Of a stretch of 64,000 nucleotides of DNA, positions 1 through 9,493 are shown one piece after another. The stretch is taken from the NCBI GenBank assembly GCA_030323305.1, contig CP106741.1, positions 5,937,501 to 6,001,500 of the forward strand. Direction: 5' to 3'. How positions within the stretch are numbered: position 1 is the stretch's first letter; every line of letters begins with the position of its first letter. The DNA comes from Paenibacillus sp. CC-CFT747 (lineage in GTDB: Bacteria; Bacillota; Bacilli; Paenibacillales; NBRC-103111). The notes beneath the pieces are model-generated. The model was not told the origin of the DNA, ran no database searches, and was given only the letters and a program-made list of their open reading frames with translations. Made by a program: the position numbers and the translations under genes.

Positions 1-715
1 TCCCGTCTGCGCCTTTGATCCAAGTGGAAGTCAATCCGAACGACTGCCCGAACATCGAATCCAGCTCGTCGATCGTGCCCGCCGTGGTATACGCGTATTT
101 CACGCCGGCCTTCTCCTTCAACTCCTTGAAGAACTTATAGTAGTTATCGGTGGTCGGGTTCGCTATCGCTTCTTTGCCGGAAGGGCTTTGTCCAGAATAT
201 CCTGCCGGACGACCGGAACAGCGCTGATCGGCGGTGACAACCACAGCAGGTACGGATAATTCTTCATCCGCTCTTTGTTATAGTCGTTAAGGGAAGCCTT
301 GATGTTGGTCGACTTGTCGACGTAAGGGGTCAGGTCCTCCAGAATCTTCTGCGTGATGGCGAAGTTGTAGTCTCCCCCTGGAAGTAGATCAAATCCGGAA
401 TGTTTCCGCTTTGGAGAATGAGACCGAGCTTCTCGGAATAAGTGCCGCTTTGAACAGGCAGAACCTGCAGCTTCACGTTCTTTCCGTCCGCCTTCATGGC
501 CTCCTCAATCGCTTTCACCTTACGCTGGACGTTAGCATCCTCCGGCTGGAAGTCCTTGCTCACGACCGTAAGGGTAACCGGCTGGCTGCCGCCTGTTTCC
601 GCTGCCGATCCGCCCGGTGCCGGAGAAGCGCCCCCGCTCGTTTTGTTTCCCCCGTGCTGCAAGCCGTGGTCACCGTCATGAGAATCGCAGCGAGCGTGAC
701 AAGCTTTTTGTTCAT
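1..715 (-). CDS. Sugar ABC transporter solute-binding lipoprotein, C-terminus off window
   Basis: The protein starts MNKKLVTLAAILMTVTTACS, a lipoprotein signal with the cysteine at residue 19. It then has a Gly/Ser/Pro-rich linker and the opening of a family 1 (CUT1) extracellular binding protein, including the typical ESGNIPDL-like segment (here LQSGNIPDLIYFQ). It would capture an oligosaccharide outside the membrane for the two permeases encoded just upstream (743-2568). The start is set by a GGGAGG-type site before 715. The frame slips three times: in the C5 run at 649-653, the C5 run at 374-378 and the T3 run at 187-189. One extra base in each restores a continuous protein. About 238 residues are visible; the family is usually 450-550, so roughly half lies beyond position 1. 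Exact substrate cannot be told from sequence. Confidence 0.85.
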
Positions 716-742
716 CTTTGTTTCCTCCCTTTTGTGGTTGCT

Positions 743-1624
743 TTATTCTTTAACGCCGCCATCCATTACCCCTTTGGTGTAATACTTCAGGATGATGGGA
801 TAGAGCATAAGAATCGGAATCATGGCTATCACGATCGTAGCCGCTTTCAGGGAACCAAAGTCGAGCTGGGCGATCCCGCTGTTCTTAAGCAGCTCGGCCG
901 CATCAATCATCGCCGTCGTGTCCCTCTCTACAATGAACTGGCGCAGAAGCACCTGCAGCACTGTGTGATCCCGGCTGGACAGGAAGATACTCGATTTGAA
1001 GAACTCGTTCCAGCGGGCTACGGCATAAAACATACCGATGGTTAATAGCGGGATCCTCGACAGGGGAGCACGATCCGGGTAAAGAGCTTGACATGGCCGG
1101 CCCCGTCGATTTTGGCCGCTTCCAGCAGGGAATCCGGGATCTCCTCGATAAATCTCATCATGATGATCAAGTAAAAGACGTTAATCGTCCGGTACAGGAC
1201 CATCGCCCACAGGTTGTCGAGCAGCCCCAGCGATTTGATGACCATATACTCCGGAACGATTCCCGGCTCGAAAATCATGATGACAATCAGGAAGACCATC
1301 AGGGGCGTCTTGCCGATGAGCTTTTTCGGGTCAGCACATAGGCGGACATCGTGGTAAACAGAAGACTTAACAGGGTGCCCGTCACGGTAATGAACAAGGA
1401 ATTCATCACGGCGCGGACAATGATCGGGTTATGAAGCACCACCTCGAAATTGATGAGCGAGAATCCCCTCGGCAGGACCTCGTATCCGCGAAGCAGATGC
1501 ACCTGATTCGGATGGGAAAGCGATTTGGCGAAGAGATTGACGATCGGCACGAACATGGACAGCGTCATAAGGCTCAGAAGGAGCGCCAGAATCGTCTTGG
1601 AAACGGTTATTTTTTTCCTGTCAT
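743..1624 (-). CDS. Carbohydrate ABC transporter permease, YtcP/AraQ type
   Basis: This is a membrane subunit of a CUT1 importer, 294 residues when repaired. It has about six hydrophobic segments, the EAAxxDGA coupling motif (EAAKIDGAGHVKLF, which contacts the shared ATPase) and the family ending KYYTKGVMDGGVKE. The second-permease type is recognised by that ending and by the FxPIVNLFAKSLS start. Its start ATG at 1624 sits 5 bases after AGGAGG and 9 bases after the stop of the other permease. The frame is broken at the A8-like run (T7 on plus, 1610-1616), the T5 run at 1322-1326 and the G4 run at 1063-1066; one base in each repairs it. It pairs with the permease at 1634-2568 and the lipoprotein at 1-715. 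Confidence 0.88.
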
Positions 1625-1633
1625 AGCATCCTC

Positions 1634-2568
1634 CTACCAGGCGCCTTTGGAAGTCAGCTTCTTGGAAATAAAATGGGTCGAGAGCACCAGGATGACCCCA
1701 ATCACGCTCTTGAACAGATTGGCAGCGGTTGCAAAAGAGTACTGGCTGTTGATCAAGCCGATGCGGTATACGTAGGTATCGATAACGTCGATGCTGGAAT
1801 TCACGGAGTCGTTCGTAAAGTTCAGAATCTGATCCAGTCCGGCGTTCATGATGAACCCGACATTCAGGGTAAAGATCGTAACCATGGGGATGTACAGGTG
1901 AGGCAGAATGATGCGGGTCATGATGTGCCACCGGTTGGCTCCATCGACATAGGCCGCTTCGTACAGGCTCGGGTTGATTCCCATAATCGCCGCGAAGAAA
2001 ATGATGGAATCCCAGCCGGCACTCCTCCAGGCTTCACTTGCCACCAGCACCCAGCGGATGGATTCTTTATCCGTAAGAAAGTCATGAGGCGGCAGCCCGA
2101 TGGCCTTCAGCCCTTCATTGACCGCTCCGGTGGAAGGGGACAGAAACTCAAACCAGATTCCGGCTATGACCACCCAGGACAAGAAGTGGGGCAAATAAGC
2201 CACCACCTGGACCATCTTGCGGAACACTCCGTTCCGGAACTCATTCAGCATGAGAGCGAACAGAATGGGAATGGGAAAAATAATAATCAGCTTCATGGCG
2301 CTGATGATTAGCGTATTCTTGATAATGTTCGAAAAAATAGGAGTACTGAAGAGCTCGCGGAAATACTTTAATCCGACATATTCGTGATCGCCGAGAATGC
2401 GGTAGTCGTAAAAGGCCAGCTTCATCCCGTAAATCGGCCACACATGAAAGATGCCAAAATAGGCGATCGCCGGAACAAGCATGACATACAGCACCTTATC
2501 GCTCCACACCTGTTTCCATCGGGAGCTTCCCTTATCCCGGCAGGTGCCGTCGTTCTCACCGCCTTCAT
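1634..2568 (-). CDS. ABC transporter permease, LplB type
   Basis: First permease of the same CUT1 importer, 311 residues when repaired. Visible marks are the opening LVPAIAYFGIFHVWPIYGMK, the LPHFLSWVVIAGIWFEFLSPSTG segment typical of LplB proteins, the coupling loop YEAAYVDGANRWH and the ending FISKKLTSKGAW. The start at 2568 overlaps the stop of the DUF4387 gene as ATGA and lies 7 bases after GGAGGT, so it is well supported. It needs one extra base in the C3 run at 2529-2531 to join the ATG to the body of the protein. Translational coupling to the DUF4387 gene ties transport to that enzyme pair. Confidence 0.9.
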
Positions 2569-2876
2569 ACGTCCACCTCCAATTCCATAAGAGGAGCCGC
2601 CTGCTGCGCTCCGTACACATCCCGGTCGAGGAATGTGCCTGAGGATATTTGTCTTGCAAACGTAATCTTGAAGCCTAGCGCCTGATCGAAAAAGACGATA
2701 TGGGTGATGGCGTCTTCCGGAATGCGGTAAAGCTTGGAGATGAGCGGTTTGCTGATGATGCCGGAGTCTTTAATTTTGCGGTACAGGAGCGGATCAGTGA
2801 AAAGGGCGTCAAGGGTAATTTCGAACGGTCCGCTGTTCTTGCTTCGGAGAACCGACGCCGCTTCGTATAATTTCAT
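2565..2876 (-). CDS. DUF4387 family protein
   Basis: A 103-residue intact protein opening MKLYEAASVLRSKNSGPFEI and containing the DPLLYRKIKDSG stretch that I recognise from the DUF4387 family. These small proteins are regularly found next to, or fused with, DUF1446 (AtuA-like) proteins and are probably a second subunit or domain of the same enzyme. Here its start overlaps the DUF1446 stop (ATGA at 2873-2876) and its own stop overlaps the permease start, so all three are co-translated. No membrane segment or signal peptide is visible, so it should be cytoplasmic. The biochemical activity is not known to me. Confidence 0.85.
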   Translation of the reverse strand: MKLYEAASVLRSKNSGPFEITLDALFTDPLLYRKIKDSGIISKPLISKLYRIPEDAITHIVFFDQALGFKITFARQISSGTFLDRDVYGAQQAAPLMELEVDV

Positions 2877-4239
2877 GGAAGCACCTCTTCATAGTCGATG
2901 GGGAACAGGCTTAGTCCATCCTTCACTTCCATCAGATGATAGACGGAGAACTCGTAGACGGCCCCGAAGGGCACATCGCTCGGAGCGAATGGAAAGGCGA
3001 GATTGCCCGCCGTGGATTTCCTTCCTTCGTAGCCGTAGTGCAGGAAGGTCGAGCGTACCGAGCTGCAGATGGCACTCGCGAGTTCCTGGGTTTGGGCCAC
3101 GACCTCGTACACGACGCCGAGCTCATGGGAAGGGGCCGGATGAGGCTCCAGGTCCCCCATCACCCCGTTCCGCCCGTAATTGATGAAATGGATGGCATAG
3201 GTATCCGGCGGGATTTCGCTGTAATATTCGCGGACCTGGTCCTTGACCAGCTCCTCCACCTGTTCGATTTGGCGGATGAGGAGGGGGTCGCGCACCCCCG
3301 CGATGCCGAAGGTGCGGTAAGCCACCTTCATGGCTCCCTCCAGCTTGATCCGGTAGACCGGCGCTTCCTCCAGGCGGCTGCCCCGCACTTCAACGGCTCC
3401 GTCTCCCGTCTCCCGGAAGGTACAGTGCTCGAGGTTAAGAACGAAGCCGGGTCCGTGAAGAAGATACGGATGATCCTTCTCGTAAAAGGTATGGGCGGCA
3501 ACCGAGACGGCTGTACACTTCCGCTTCTCATTAAGCGCCTTGACGAGGAAAGAATCCTCCCGGAGAATGCCCAGCATGCAGTCTTTGGTTGTACCCGGGT
3601 CGGCGCACAGAGCGGCGCATTCCAAAATTTTCCCCAGGTGGTAGGAAAGAGCGGGATCGAAGCCCTCCCTTATGGCGACGGCTGCGAAAGGAGAAGGATC
3701 ATAGGCCCTTCCGCAAAGGATAATGTCGGCGCCGGCATCCAAGGCGGCGATAATCGGCTCATGTCCCATCTGGGCGACAATCCCGTTCGTCGCCTTAAGC
3801 CTTTCGCTTGTTAGCGGTTTCACAGAAGAGCCGAGAGGCTCGCATTTTCCTTCGGCCAGCTTACTCTCCACCATTTCCGGTGGAATATCCGCCCAGATGA
3901 TGGCGAGCTTAAGCCCCCTCAGGTTGTGCTCCTCAAGAATCTCCATGATGATGGCACGCGTCCATTCCACGTGCACCCTTGCTCCGCTTCCACCGGCCGA
4001 CCCGATGATGACCGGAATTTTGGCGGCGGCGCCCCCGTGAGAATCAGCTCCAGATCCTTCTTGCACGCCTGTTTGCTGACAATCGCCGTTCCGGCCCCCA
4101 GCTTGTGGGGACCCGCATCTGTCGAACCGGCGTCAACGACAATGGCATCCGGCCCCGCTTCCATTCCTTTCAGAAAAGACGCTTTCGGAAAGCCGTAGCC
4201 GAGCATTCCGCATGGCGCCAAAATGGTGAACTCATTCAT
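2873..4239 (-). CDS. DUF1446 / acyclic terpene utilization AtuA-like protein
   Basis: A cytoplasmic protein of 455 residues when repaired, the usual length for the DUF1446 family. Diagnostic stretches are the opening LAPCGMLGYGFP, the VVDAGSTDAGPHKLG segment, IPVIIGSAGGSGARVHVEW and ADIILCGRAYDPSPFA. The founding member, AtuA of Pseudomonas, belongs to citronellol/geraniol catabolism, but most family members have no assigned reaction. Start at 4239 is preferred over 4257 because GAGGGGAC lies 7 bases before it. One base is missing in the C5 run at 4032-4036. It follows the LacI-ribokinase gene by about 15 bases and is translationally coupled to DUF4387, so it is likely the core catabolic enzyme of a sugar or sugar-acid operon here, not a terpene enzyme. 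That last step is inference. Confidence 0.85.
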
Positions 4240-4253
4240 GGTGAAGTCCCCTC

Positions 4254-6176
4254 TCACATATACATGCGGATCGTCTCGTAATCGGGAAGCGACGGCTGCG
4301 CGCCTTCCCGGCTCACGGTAATGCCGGCGGCCAGGCTCGCAAACCGGATCGCATCCGCCAGTTCCTTGCCGTCGGCTAGCGCTACGGCAAGCCCGCTTAT
4401 AAACGAATCTCCCGCTCCCGTCGTATCGACAGCCTTGAACTTGGCGGCTGAAAAGTACTCATTACCCCTATCGTTGACGAGCAGGCAGCCCTTCTCTCCA
4501 AGTGTGACAATCACGTTCTGGAAGCCTTTGGCGAGCAGCCTTCCGGCCTTCTCTTCGATGGAAGCCTCGCCTGGGATCATCCGCTCGATCTCGGTTTCAT
4601 TCGGGACAATCAGAAAGCCGTCTTGGAAGTACTGGTAATTCAGTTCCCGGGCGGGGGCCGGATTCAGGATTAGCTTCACCTTTTTCTCCCGGCATAGAGC
4701 CGCCACGTATTCAATCGTGTCCATGGGAATTTCCATCTGAATAAGACAGTAGGAAACCTGGTCAAAGATCATTTCGAACGATTGAACCTGCTCCACACTG
4801 AGCCGTGAATTGGCTCCCGGGTTCACCACGATGTTGTTGTCCCCGTTTTCCGAAACGTAAATATAAGCATTGCCGGTCGGGAGCAGGTCGTCAAACACAA
4901 TGCCGTTCGCGTCCACTCCATTCTTGATCAGGCTGTTATAAAGCTCCCGGCCATAGAGATCGTTTCCGACCCGGCCGATCATATACACCCGGCCGCCAAG
5001 CTTTCCGGCGCCGACCGCCTGGTTCGCTCCTTTCCTCCCGCCGCATTTTTGATGTCCGAGGTAAGGATGGTCTCCCCGACCCGGGGGATATGCGAAACCC
5101 TCATGATGATGTCCATATTCAAGCTGCCGACAATGACCATTTTCTCTTTCGCAGCGGAGTCTTTATGCTGGGGAGGCGAAGTACTTTGTCTTTCGGTCAG
5201 ATACGGCTCATAAACAAGCTTCCGATCCACGGTTTCCCCTTGGATTTGGGCAATCAGCGAAGAGCAGGCCTGGAAGCCGATTTCGTAAGCAGGAAACCCA
5301 ACCGACGTCAGGGAAGGAGTCAGCAGGCTGCATAGACTGGAATCCCCGCAGCCGATAACGGATACATCCTTCGGTATGTGCACACCGGCTTCGTTTAACG
5401 CAAGATAGACACCGCTTGCCAGACTATCGTTCGCCGTGATGATAGCCGTCACCCCTTGAGACAGAAGGAGACGACCCCTTCGTATCCCGCCTGCTTACCC
5501 TCCTGTTCCACGGCTTCATATACGAAAATCCGGTTAAAGGCAATGCCATGGTCATACAGGGCCTTCTTGTAACCTTCAATCCGGCCGGCCTCGTCCTGAC
5601 GGGTTAGCGGACCTCCGATATAACCGATCTTCTCGTGCTTCATACGCAGGAGGCATTCCGTCGCCAGATAAGCTGCCTGCCGATGGTCAAGCAGAATGCG
5701 GGTGGCTGTCTCGTTATCCTCCCCTTGGCCAACCAGGAGATACGGAATTCCTTCCTGCTGTAAGGGATTCAGGTCTTGGAAGGTAAACCCTGCAGAAGGA
5801 ACCATCAGCACTCCTTCCGCGTTACGCTGCAAAAGAGTATCCAGATGCTTCTTCTCTTTGGCCGGATCCCCGTCCGTCATCCCCAGAATGACACTCCTTT
5901 TTCCCTGTAAGCGCATTCTTCCACACCGCGGATGAACACCTGGCTAAAGGAATCCGACACACCGGGGAGAACAAGACCGATGGCCCCCGTCTTGGCCGCC
6001 ATACGCTGGATAACCTTCTGATAAGGGACATAGTTGGTTTCCTGAACAATTTTGATGATTTTCTGCTTGGTCTCCTCCCCGATGTCCTGGTCCTTCTGGT
6101 TGAGAACCTTCGAAACGGTTGCGGTGGAAACGCCCGCCAGCCTGGCGATATCTTTAATGGAAAGAGCCTTGGTCAT
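4254..6176 (-). CDS. LacI-type regulator apparently fused to a ribokinase (PfkB) domain
   Basis: Repaired length is 641 residues. Residues 1-50 are a LacI helix-turn-helix (IKDIARLAGVSTATVSKVLN). About 60-340 is the periplasmic-binding-like sensor, ending with LTERQSTSPP, a typical LacI tail. About 355-641 is a ribokinase: VIVGSLNMDIIMRVSHIPRVGETI at the start, the AGGKGANQA motif once repaired, and the catalytic DTTGAGDSFISG near the end. No stop separates the two parts in the sequence as given. Frame repairs are needed at T5 5898-5902, C4 5452-5455 and T3 5031-5033. A further lost base in the C4 run at 5170-5173 would create a LacI stop and leave two genes, so the fusion is probable but not proven. 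Start at 6176 has GAGGT 6 bases upstream. It is the first gene of the operon running to position 1. Confidence 0.75.
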
Positions 6177-6283
6177 AAGCGTACCTCTTGTCATTTCATT
6201 GGGATAGCGTGTACGAAAACATTTTACTAAAACGGTTTCTCCCTCAAAAGTAACACAGGCTCCGCGAGGGTGTCAACGAAAAT

Positions 6284-6298
6284 TTGTAAGCGATTACA
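6284..6298. promoter_or_regulatory. CcpA catabolite-response (cre) site
   Basis: TTGTAAGCGATTACA matches the WTGNAANCGNWNNCW cre consensus at every defined position. It lies about 110 bases before the start of the LacI-ribokinase gene at 6176, so the operon is probably repressed by CcpA in the presence of preferred sugars. A second imperfect dyad with a central CG (TAAAACGGTTT, about 6227-6238) nearby could be the operator of the LacI protein itself; that second point is weak. Confidence 0.7.
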
Positions 6299-6318
6299 GC
6301 TAAAAGAACACAAAAAGA

Positions 6319-6380
6319 CACCCCTTAGAATTCACGGAAAAATACCCAGGCGGTTTTTCCAATGACTATTCTAAGGGGTG
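6319..6380 (-). terminator. Nested-hairpin terminator after the DeoR gene
   Basis: An exact 13-base inverted repeat (CACCCCTTAGAAT at 6319-6331 against 6368-6380) encloses a second exact 7-base repeat (GGAAAAA at 6336-6342 against 6354-6360). Read on the minus strand the outer stem is followed by TCTTTTTG and further T-rich sequence, as expected for a rho-independent terminator of the aldolase-dehydrogenase-DeoR operon. The double stem is longer than a usual terminator. Confidence 0.65.
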
Positions 6381-6446
6381 CACTTCCTCATTCGCGTCGG
6401 TGGTTCCTCCTGACGGCCACTCTCTTCTTCGAATCCTTCGCTCCCG

Positions 6447-7202
6447 CTAAGCCTCCACCATATCAATCCCCGCCTGGCGGCAGGCTTCCAAGAAAGAAGG
6501 ATCCGGCAGCCTGTCCGTGATCACCCTCTGAACATCGTCCAGACGGGCAAAGGAAAAGAGATCCGCCCCGCCGAATTTCGAATGATCCAACAAGATGTTA
6601 ACCTCCGAGGCCTTGCGGATCGCAGCCTTCTTGATCTCCGTTTCGTACATGTTCGAATTGCTGAAGCCATGCTGGGGCGATACCCCTGTCGAGCCGAGGA
6701 ACACTCTGGAGAAGGCCATGGATTCCACCAGACTCTCGGCAAAAGGCCCGATCAAGGTAGAGGTCGCTTCAAGAATCATTCCGCCGGAGACGATGGCGGC
6801 AATCCTTTTAGTCTGAAGCTCGTTCGCGATGTTGAGGGCATTGGTCACCACCGTAATGTCGATACCGGGCTTCAGAGCCCGGACCAGCTCGAACGTGGTG
6901 GACCCGCCGTCGATGAACAGACAGTCACCCGGAAGGATGAGCGAGGCCGCCTTCCGTCCGATCCGCGCCTTCTCCTCGGCCATTACCCCGGTCCGGTCCT
7001 TCAAGGCGATATCGGTTCCGGCCCGGATGGCCCCTCCGAAGGTTCGCCTGAGCAGCCCCGCCTGCTCCAGCTTTTCGAGGTCGCGGCGGATGGTCATCTC
7101 CGTCACCTCGAACATTTCCTTCAGATCATGAAGCCGAATCTCTCCTTCGGCCTCCAGCCTATCCATAATCACTTGCTGTCTATCGTTTAACCGGCTTGCC
7201 AT
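6447..7202 (-). CDS. DeoR/GlpR family transcriptional regulator
   Basis: Intact protein of 251 residues. The N-terminal winged helix has the family signature RLHDLKEMFEVTEMTIRRDLEKLE (about residues 23-46). The C-terminal DeoR effector domain has LFIDGGSTTFEL and the LLDHSKFG segment, and usually senses a sugar phosphate. Start at 7202 is chosen over the GTG at 7211 because GGGAG is 8 bases before the ATG. It is the last gene of a three-gene operon with an aldolase and a Gfo/Idh dehydrogenase, and probably represses it through GlpR-like half-sites upstream of 9327. Confidence 0.92.
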   Translation of the reverse strand: MASRLNDRQQVIMDRLEAEGEIRLHDLKEMFEVTEMTIRRDLEKLEQAGLLRRTFGGAIRAGTDIALKDRTGVMAEEKARIGRKAASLILPGDCLFIDGGSTTFELVRALKPGIDITVVTNALNIANELQTKRIAAIVSGGMILEATSTLIGPFAESLVESMAFSRVFLGSTGVSPQHGFSNSNMYETEIKKAAIRKASEVNILLDHSKFGGADLFSFARLDDVQRVITDRLPDPSFLEACRQAGIDMVEA

Positions 7203-7273
7203 GTTTGCCACTCCCGATTCCGTATTCCGTTCCTTTAGCTCTATTATAGCCGTCTTCTCCTGGAAGTCATCTC

Positions 7274-8485
7274 CTATTCCGGCAAGGGGATGATTCCACA
7301 GGGGAGCGAAAAGGGGAATCCTTCCTCAATCGATGGATTAGAGGGAATCGTCCCGCCGGTCCGGTTGGATTCCAAGGCGGCCGTGAACAAGCGGTGACTG
7401 AACTCCGCCTCTTCCGGAGTCGCGCAGTGGAAAGGCTGGAGCATGCGTCCCGTTCCGTTTGCGATTTCATCGCAGAAGGCCGCCCACATCTGCAGGATGG
7501 AGTCCGAGAACCCGAATTCAAAAATGCCTCCCGTAATCGTTCCGTAGGCCGACCTATAAGGGACATCCATCACGTGCCAAGCCTGGTTTCCTCCGGCTTC
7601 GTAGGGAAGCCAGGCAAGCTGCTTCGGATTTTTGGTCGTAAATTCCGCGGAGAAGGCCGTGCCCTGAATGCGGATGAACCAGGTATTGGCGTGGCCGGGA
7701 GCAATCCGCTTGGTCGAGAGCAGCATCGGGAACGCCTGATCCTCCGTCCGGACCTCGCAAGCCAAAATGGCGTTGTCCCACGTTTCGCAAGGAGCCGTAC
7801 CGCCTTTGCCGTCCGGCCGTTCCTCGATGATTTGGCTTAGCAGGGAGCGAACGTTGGCCGGCTTCCAGCCGAAGCGCGTCGGCAGGTGCAGCACGTGCAT
7901 GCCGAGATCGCCCATGCAGCCGTATTCCCCGTTCGTGGCGATCCTTCTCTTCCAATTGATCGGCTTCTGCGGATCGAGATCGCTGGAGTGCCAGAAGCCC
8001 GCCTCCACCTCGATGATTTTGCCGAAGCGCCCCTCCTCCACCCATTTTGCGATCTGCAGGGCTCCCGGAAAGAAAGGAAACTCCGAGGAGCAGCGCACGA
8101 GGACCTCCGGATTCTCGGCAATGGCTTTTTGAATGTCCGCGTTCGCCTCCCGGTCGATGCCAAAAGGCTTCTCTCCGAGCAGATGCTTGCCGGACCGGAT
8201 AATATCCACATACAGCTGGGCATGCAGGTTATGGGGAACCGCGCAGTAGACGGCATCGATATCGGGGTCCGCGAGAAGGTCCTGATAATCGGTAAACGTC
8301 TTCTCCACGCTCGGGACCGCCTGTTTGAACCAACCGATGGCATCGGGATTGGCGTCACAAACAGCCGTAATAACGGGAATGAAATTCACATCGGTCAGAT
8401 GGCACCAGCGGGCGGCCGCACTGGCAAACTCCTTGCCCATCAAGCCGCAGCCGATTACGCCGAAACGAATCGTCCGTTGGGTCAT
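7274..8485 (-). CDS. Gfo/Idh/MocA family NAD(P)-dependent oxidoreductase
   Basis: Intact 403-residue cytoplasmic enzyme. The Rossmann fold opens FGVIGCGLMGKEFASAA (GxGxxG at about residues 12-17), followed by DAVYCAVPHNLHA and the LGEKPFGID motif with the conserved EKP lysine. The C-terminal alpha/beta domain begins near GEYGCMGDLGMHVLHL. Such enzymes oxidise or reduce sugar or polyol hydroxyls. The start overlaps the aldolase stop as ATGA (8482-8485) and has GGGAGG 9 bases before it, so the two are coupled. Substrate is unknown; an aldolase partner suggests a sugar-phosphate route. Confidence 0.9.
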   Translation of the reverse strand: MTQRTIRFGVIGCGLMGKEFASAAARWCHLTDVNFIPVITAVCDANPDAIGWFKQAVPSVEKTFTDYQDLLADPDIDAVYCAVPHNLHAQLYVDIIRSGKHLLGEKPFGIDREANADIQKAIAENPEVLVRCSSEFPFFPGALQIAKWVEEGRFGKIIEVEAGFWHSSDLDPQKPINWKRRIATNGEYGCMGDLGMHVLHLPTRFGWKPANVRSLLSQIIEERPDGKGGTAPCETWDNAILACEVRTEDQAFPMLLSTKRIAPGHANTWFIRIQGTAFSAEFTTKNPKQLAWLPYEAGGNQAWHVMDVPYRSAYGTITGGIFEFGFSDSILQMWAAFCDEIANGTGRMLQPFHCATPEEAEFSHRLFTAALESNRTGGTIPSNPSIEEGFPFSLPCGIIPLPE

Positions 8486-9327
8486 GCCTGCTCGCCTCCC
8501 TGCAGGATGGATAGAGCCGTTTCCGCGCTGTCCCCCCGATGGACAATCCCCATAAGAGCCCGGGTCATCCTCTCCGGCTCCGGGTGCTGGATGACGTTCC
8601 GGCCGTACACAATGCCGGAGGCGCCTTGTTCCATCAGCTTGACCGTACGGGTGACGATCTCTTCATCGGAAGCCCGGCCTCCGCCGCGTACCAGGACGGG
8701 AACTCCTGAAGCCACCTCGATAACCCGGTGGTAGTCTTCCACCTCGTCGCAGGGGTCGGCTTTGATCACGTCGGCTCCCAGCTCGACAGCCTGGCGGACG
8801 AGCGGCATGATTTTGTGAAGGTCGCCGTCCACCATATAGCCGCCTTTCGTTTCATTCGGAGACATGACAAGCGGTTCCACCATGAGCACCATGCCGTACC
8901 GTTCACAATCGCTTTTCAGCTTCATGACGTTCTTCACGCATTGGTAATGAAGCTCCGGCTGGCCCGGCAGCAGGAGCAGATTCACACATACCGCCACGGC
9001 GTCGAGACGTACGGCATGCTCGATGGCCCGGTCGATGATCTCGCTGAACAGGTAGGACGGCAGGGACGTGCCATAGATGTTGGCCGCATCGGTGCGCAGC
9101 ACCAGGCCCGGCTTCTGTTTTCCGTGCAGCTCCTGCAGATGCTTCGCCTGGCCGAGGCTGAGCTGGATGCAGTCGGGATTGGCTTTGACCACCGTTTCTA
9201 CCGCGCTTTTCATGTCCTCAATCGAGGACAGAAAAGAAACCTCATTAAAAAAACCATGATCGATAGCCACATCGAAGCATTTGCCTTCGGGACTAAACAT
9301 CCGGTTCCTTCTTGCGCTCGCTGACAT
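8482..9327 (-). CDS. Class I aldolase, DeoC/LacD/FbaB superfamily
   Basis: Intact TIM-barrel enzyme, 281 residues. It shows the DhnA/LsrF-type pattern: VAIDHGF near the N-terminus, the Schiff-base lysine in GADVIKADPCDE (about residue 190), PVLVRGGG and ASGIVYGRNV phosphate-binding loops at the end. It would cleave a ketose phosphate, or a related keto-sugar phosphate, into three-carbon units. ATG at 9327 is preferred over 9333 since GGGGTGA lies 6 bases before it. It is the first gene of an operon with the Gfo/Idh enzyme and the DeoR regulator. Exact substrate cannot be told. Confidence 0.85.
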   Translation of the reverse strand: MSASARRNRMFSPEGKCFDVAIDHGFFNEVSFLSSIEDMKSAVETVVKANPDCIQLSLGQAKHLQELHGKQKPGLVLRTDAANIYGTSLPSYLFSEIIDRAIEHAVRLDAVAVCVNLLLLPGQPELHYQCVKNVMKLKSDCERYGMVLMVEPLVMSPNETKGGYMVDGDLHKIMPLVRQAVELGADVIKADPCDEVEDYHRVIEVASGVPVLVRGGGRASDEEIVTRTVKLMEQGASGIVYGRNVIQHPEPERMTRALMGIVHRGDSAETALSILQGGEQA

Positions 9328-9352
9328 GAACATTCACCCCATCTGTTATATT

Positions 9353-9400
9353 CGAACATTATATATTCATTTCAAACATAATTATAGGTTCGATTGTTCG
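9353..9400. promoter_or_regulatory. Cluster of GlpR/DeoR-like operator half-sites
   Basis: Just upstream of the aldolase gene three or four related short elements appear: CGAACATT (9353-9360), CAAACATA (9373-9380), TTCGATTG and TGTTCGG (9389-9401). They resemble the ATGTTCG/CGAACAT half-sites of GlpR-type repressors. The DeoR regulator encoded at the end of this operon is the obvious candidate to bind them. The region is AT-rich and should also contain the promoter. Confidence 0.45.
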
Positions 9401-9452
9401 GAATGTCTATCCCTATTCTTGCCTTCCCCCGGCAACCTACGATTGGCAAGCA

Positions 9453-9482
9453 TAAAAAAGGACCCTAGTCGGGACCTTTATA
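9453..9482 (-). terminator. Rho-independent terminator after the DUF4432 gene
   Basis: On the minus strand AAAGGTCCCGACTAGGGTCC folds into a short GC-rich stem with one internal mismatch and is followed by TTTTTT. It lies just after the stop of the DUF4432 gene (9494) and ends the kinase-isomerase-DUF4432 operon. Confidence 0.7.
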
Positions 9483-9493
9483 ACCCCAATCCC

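Noticed and set aside
2936..3814. A 292-codon open frame on the plus strand
   Set aside because: It is the mirror of the well-supported DUF1446 gene and shows no motif.
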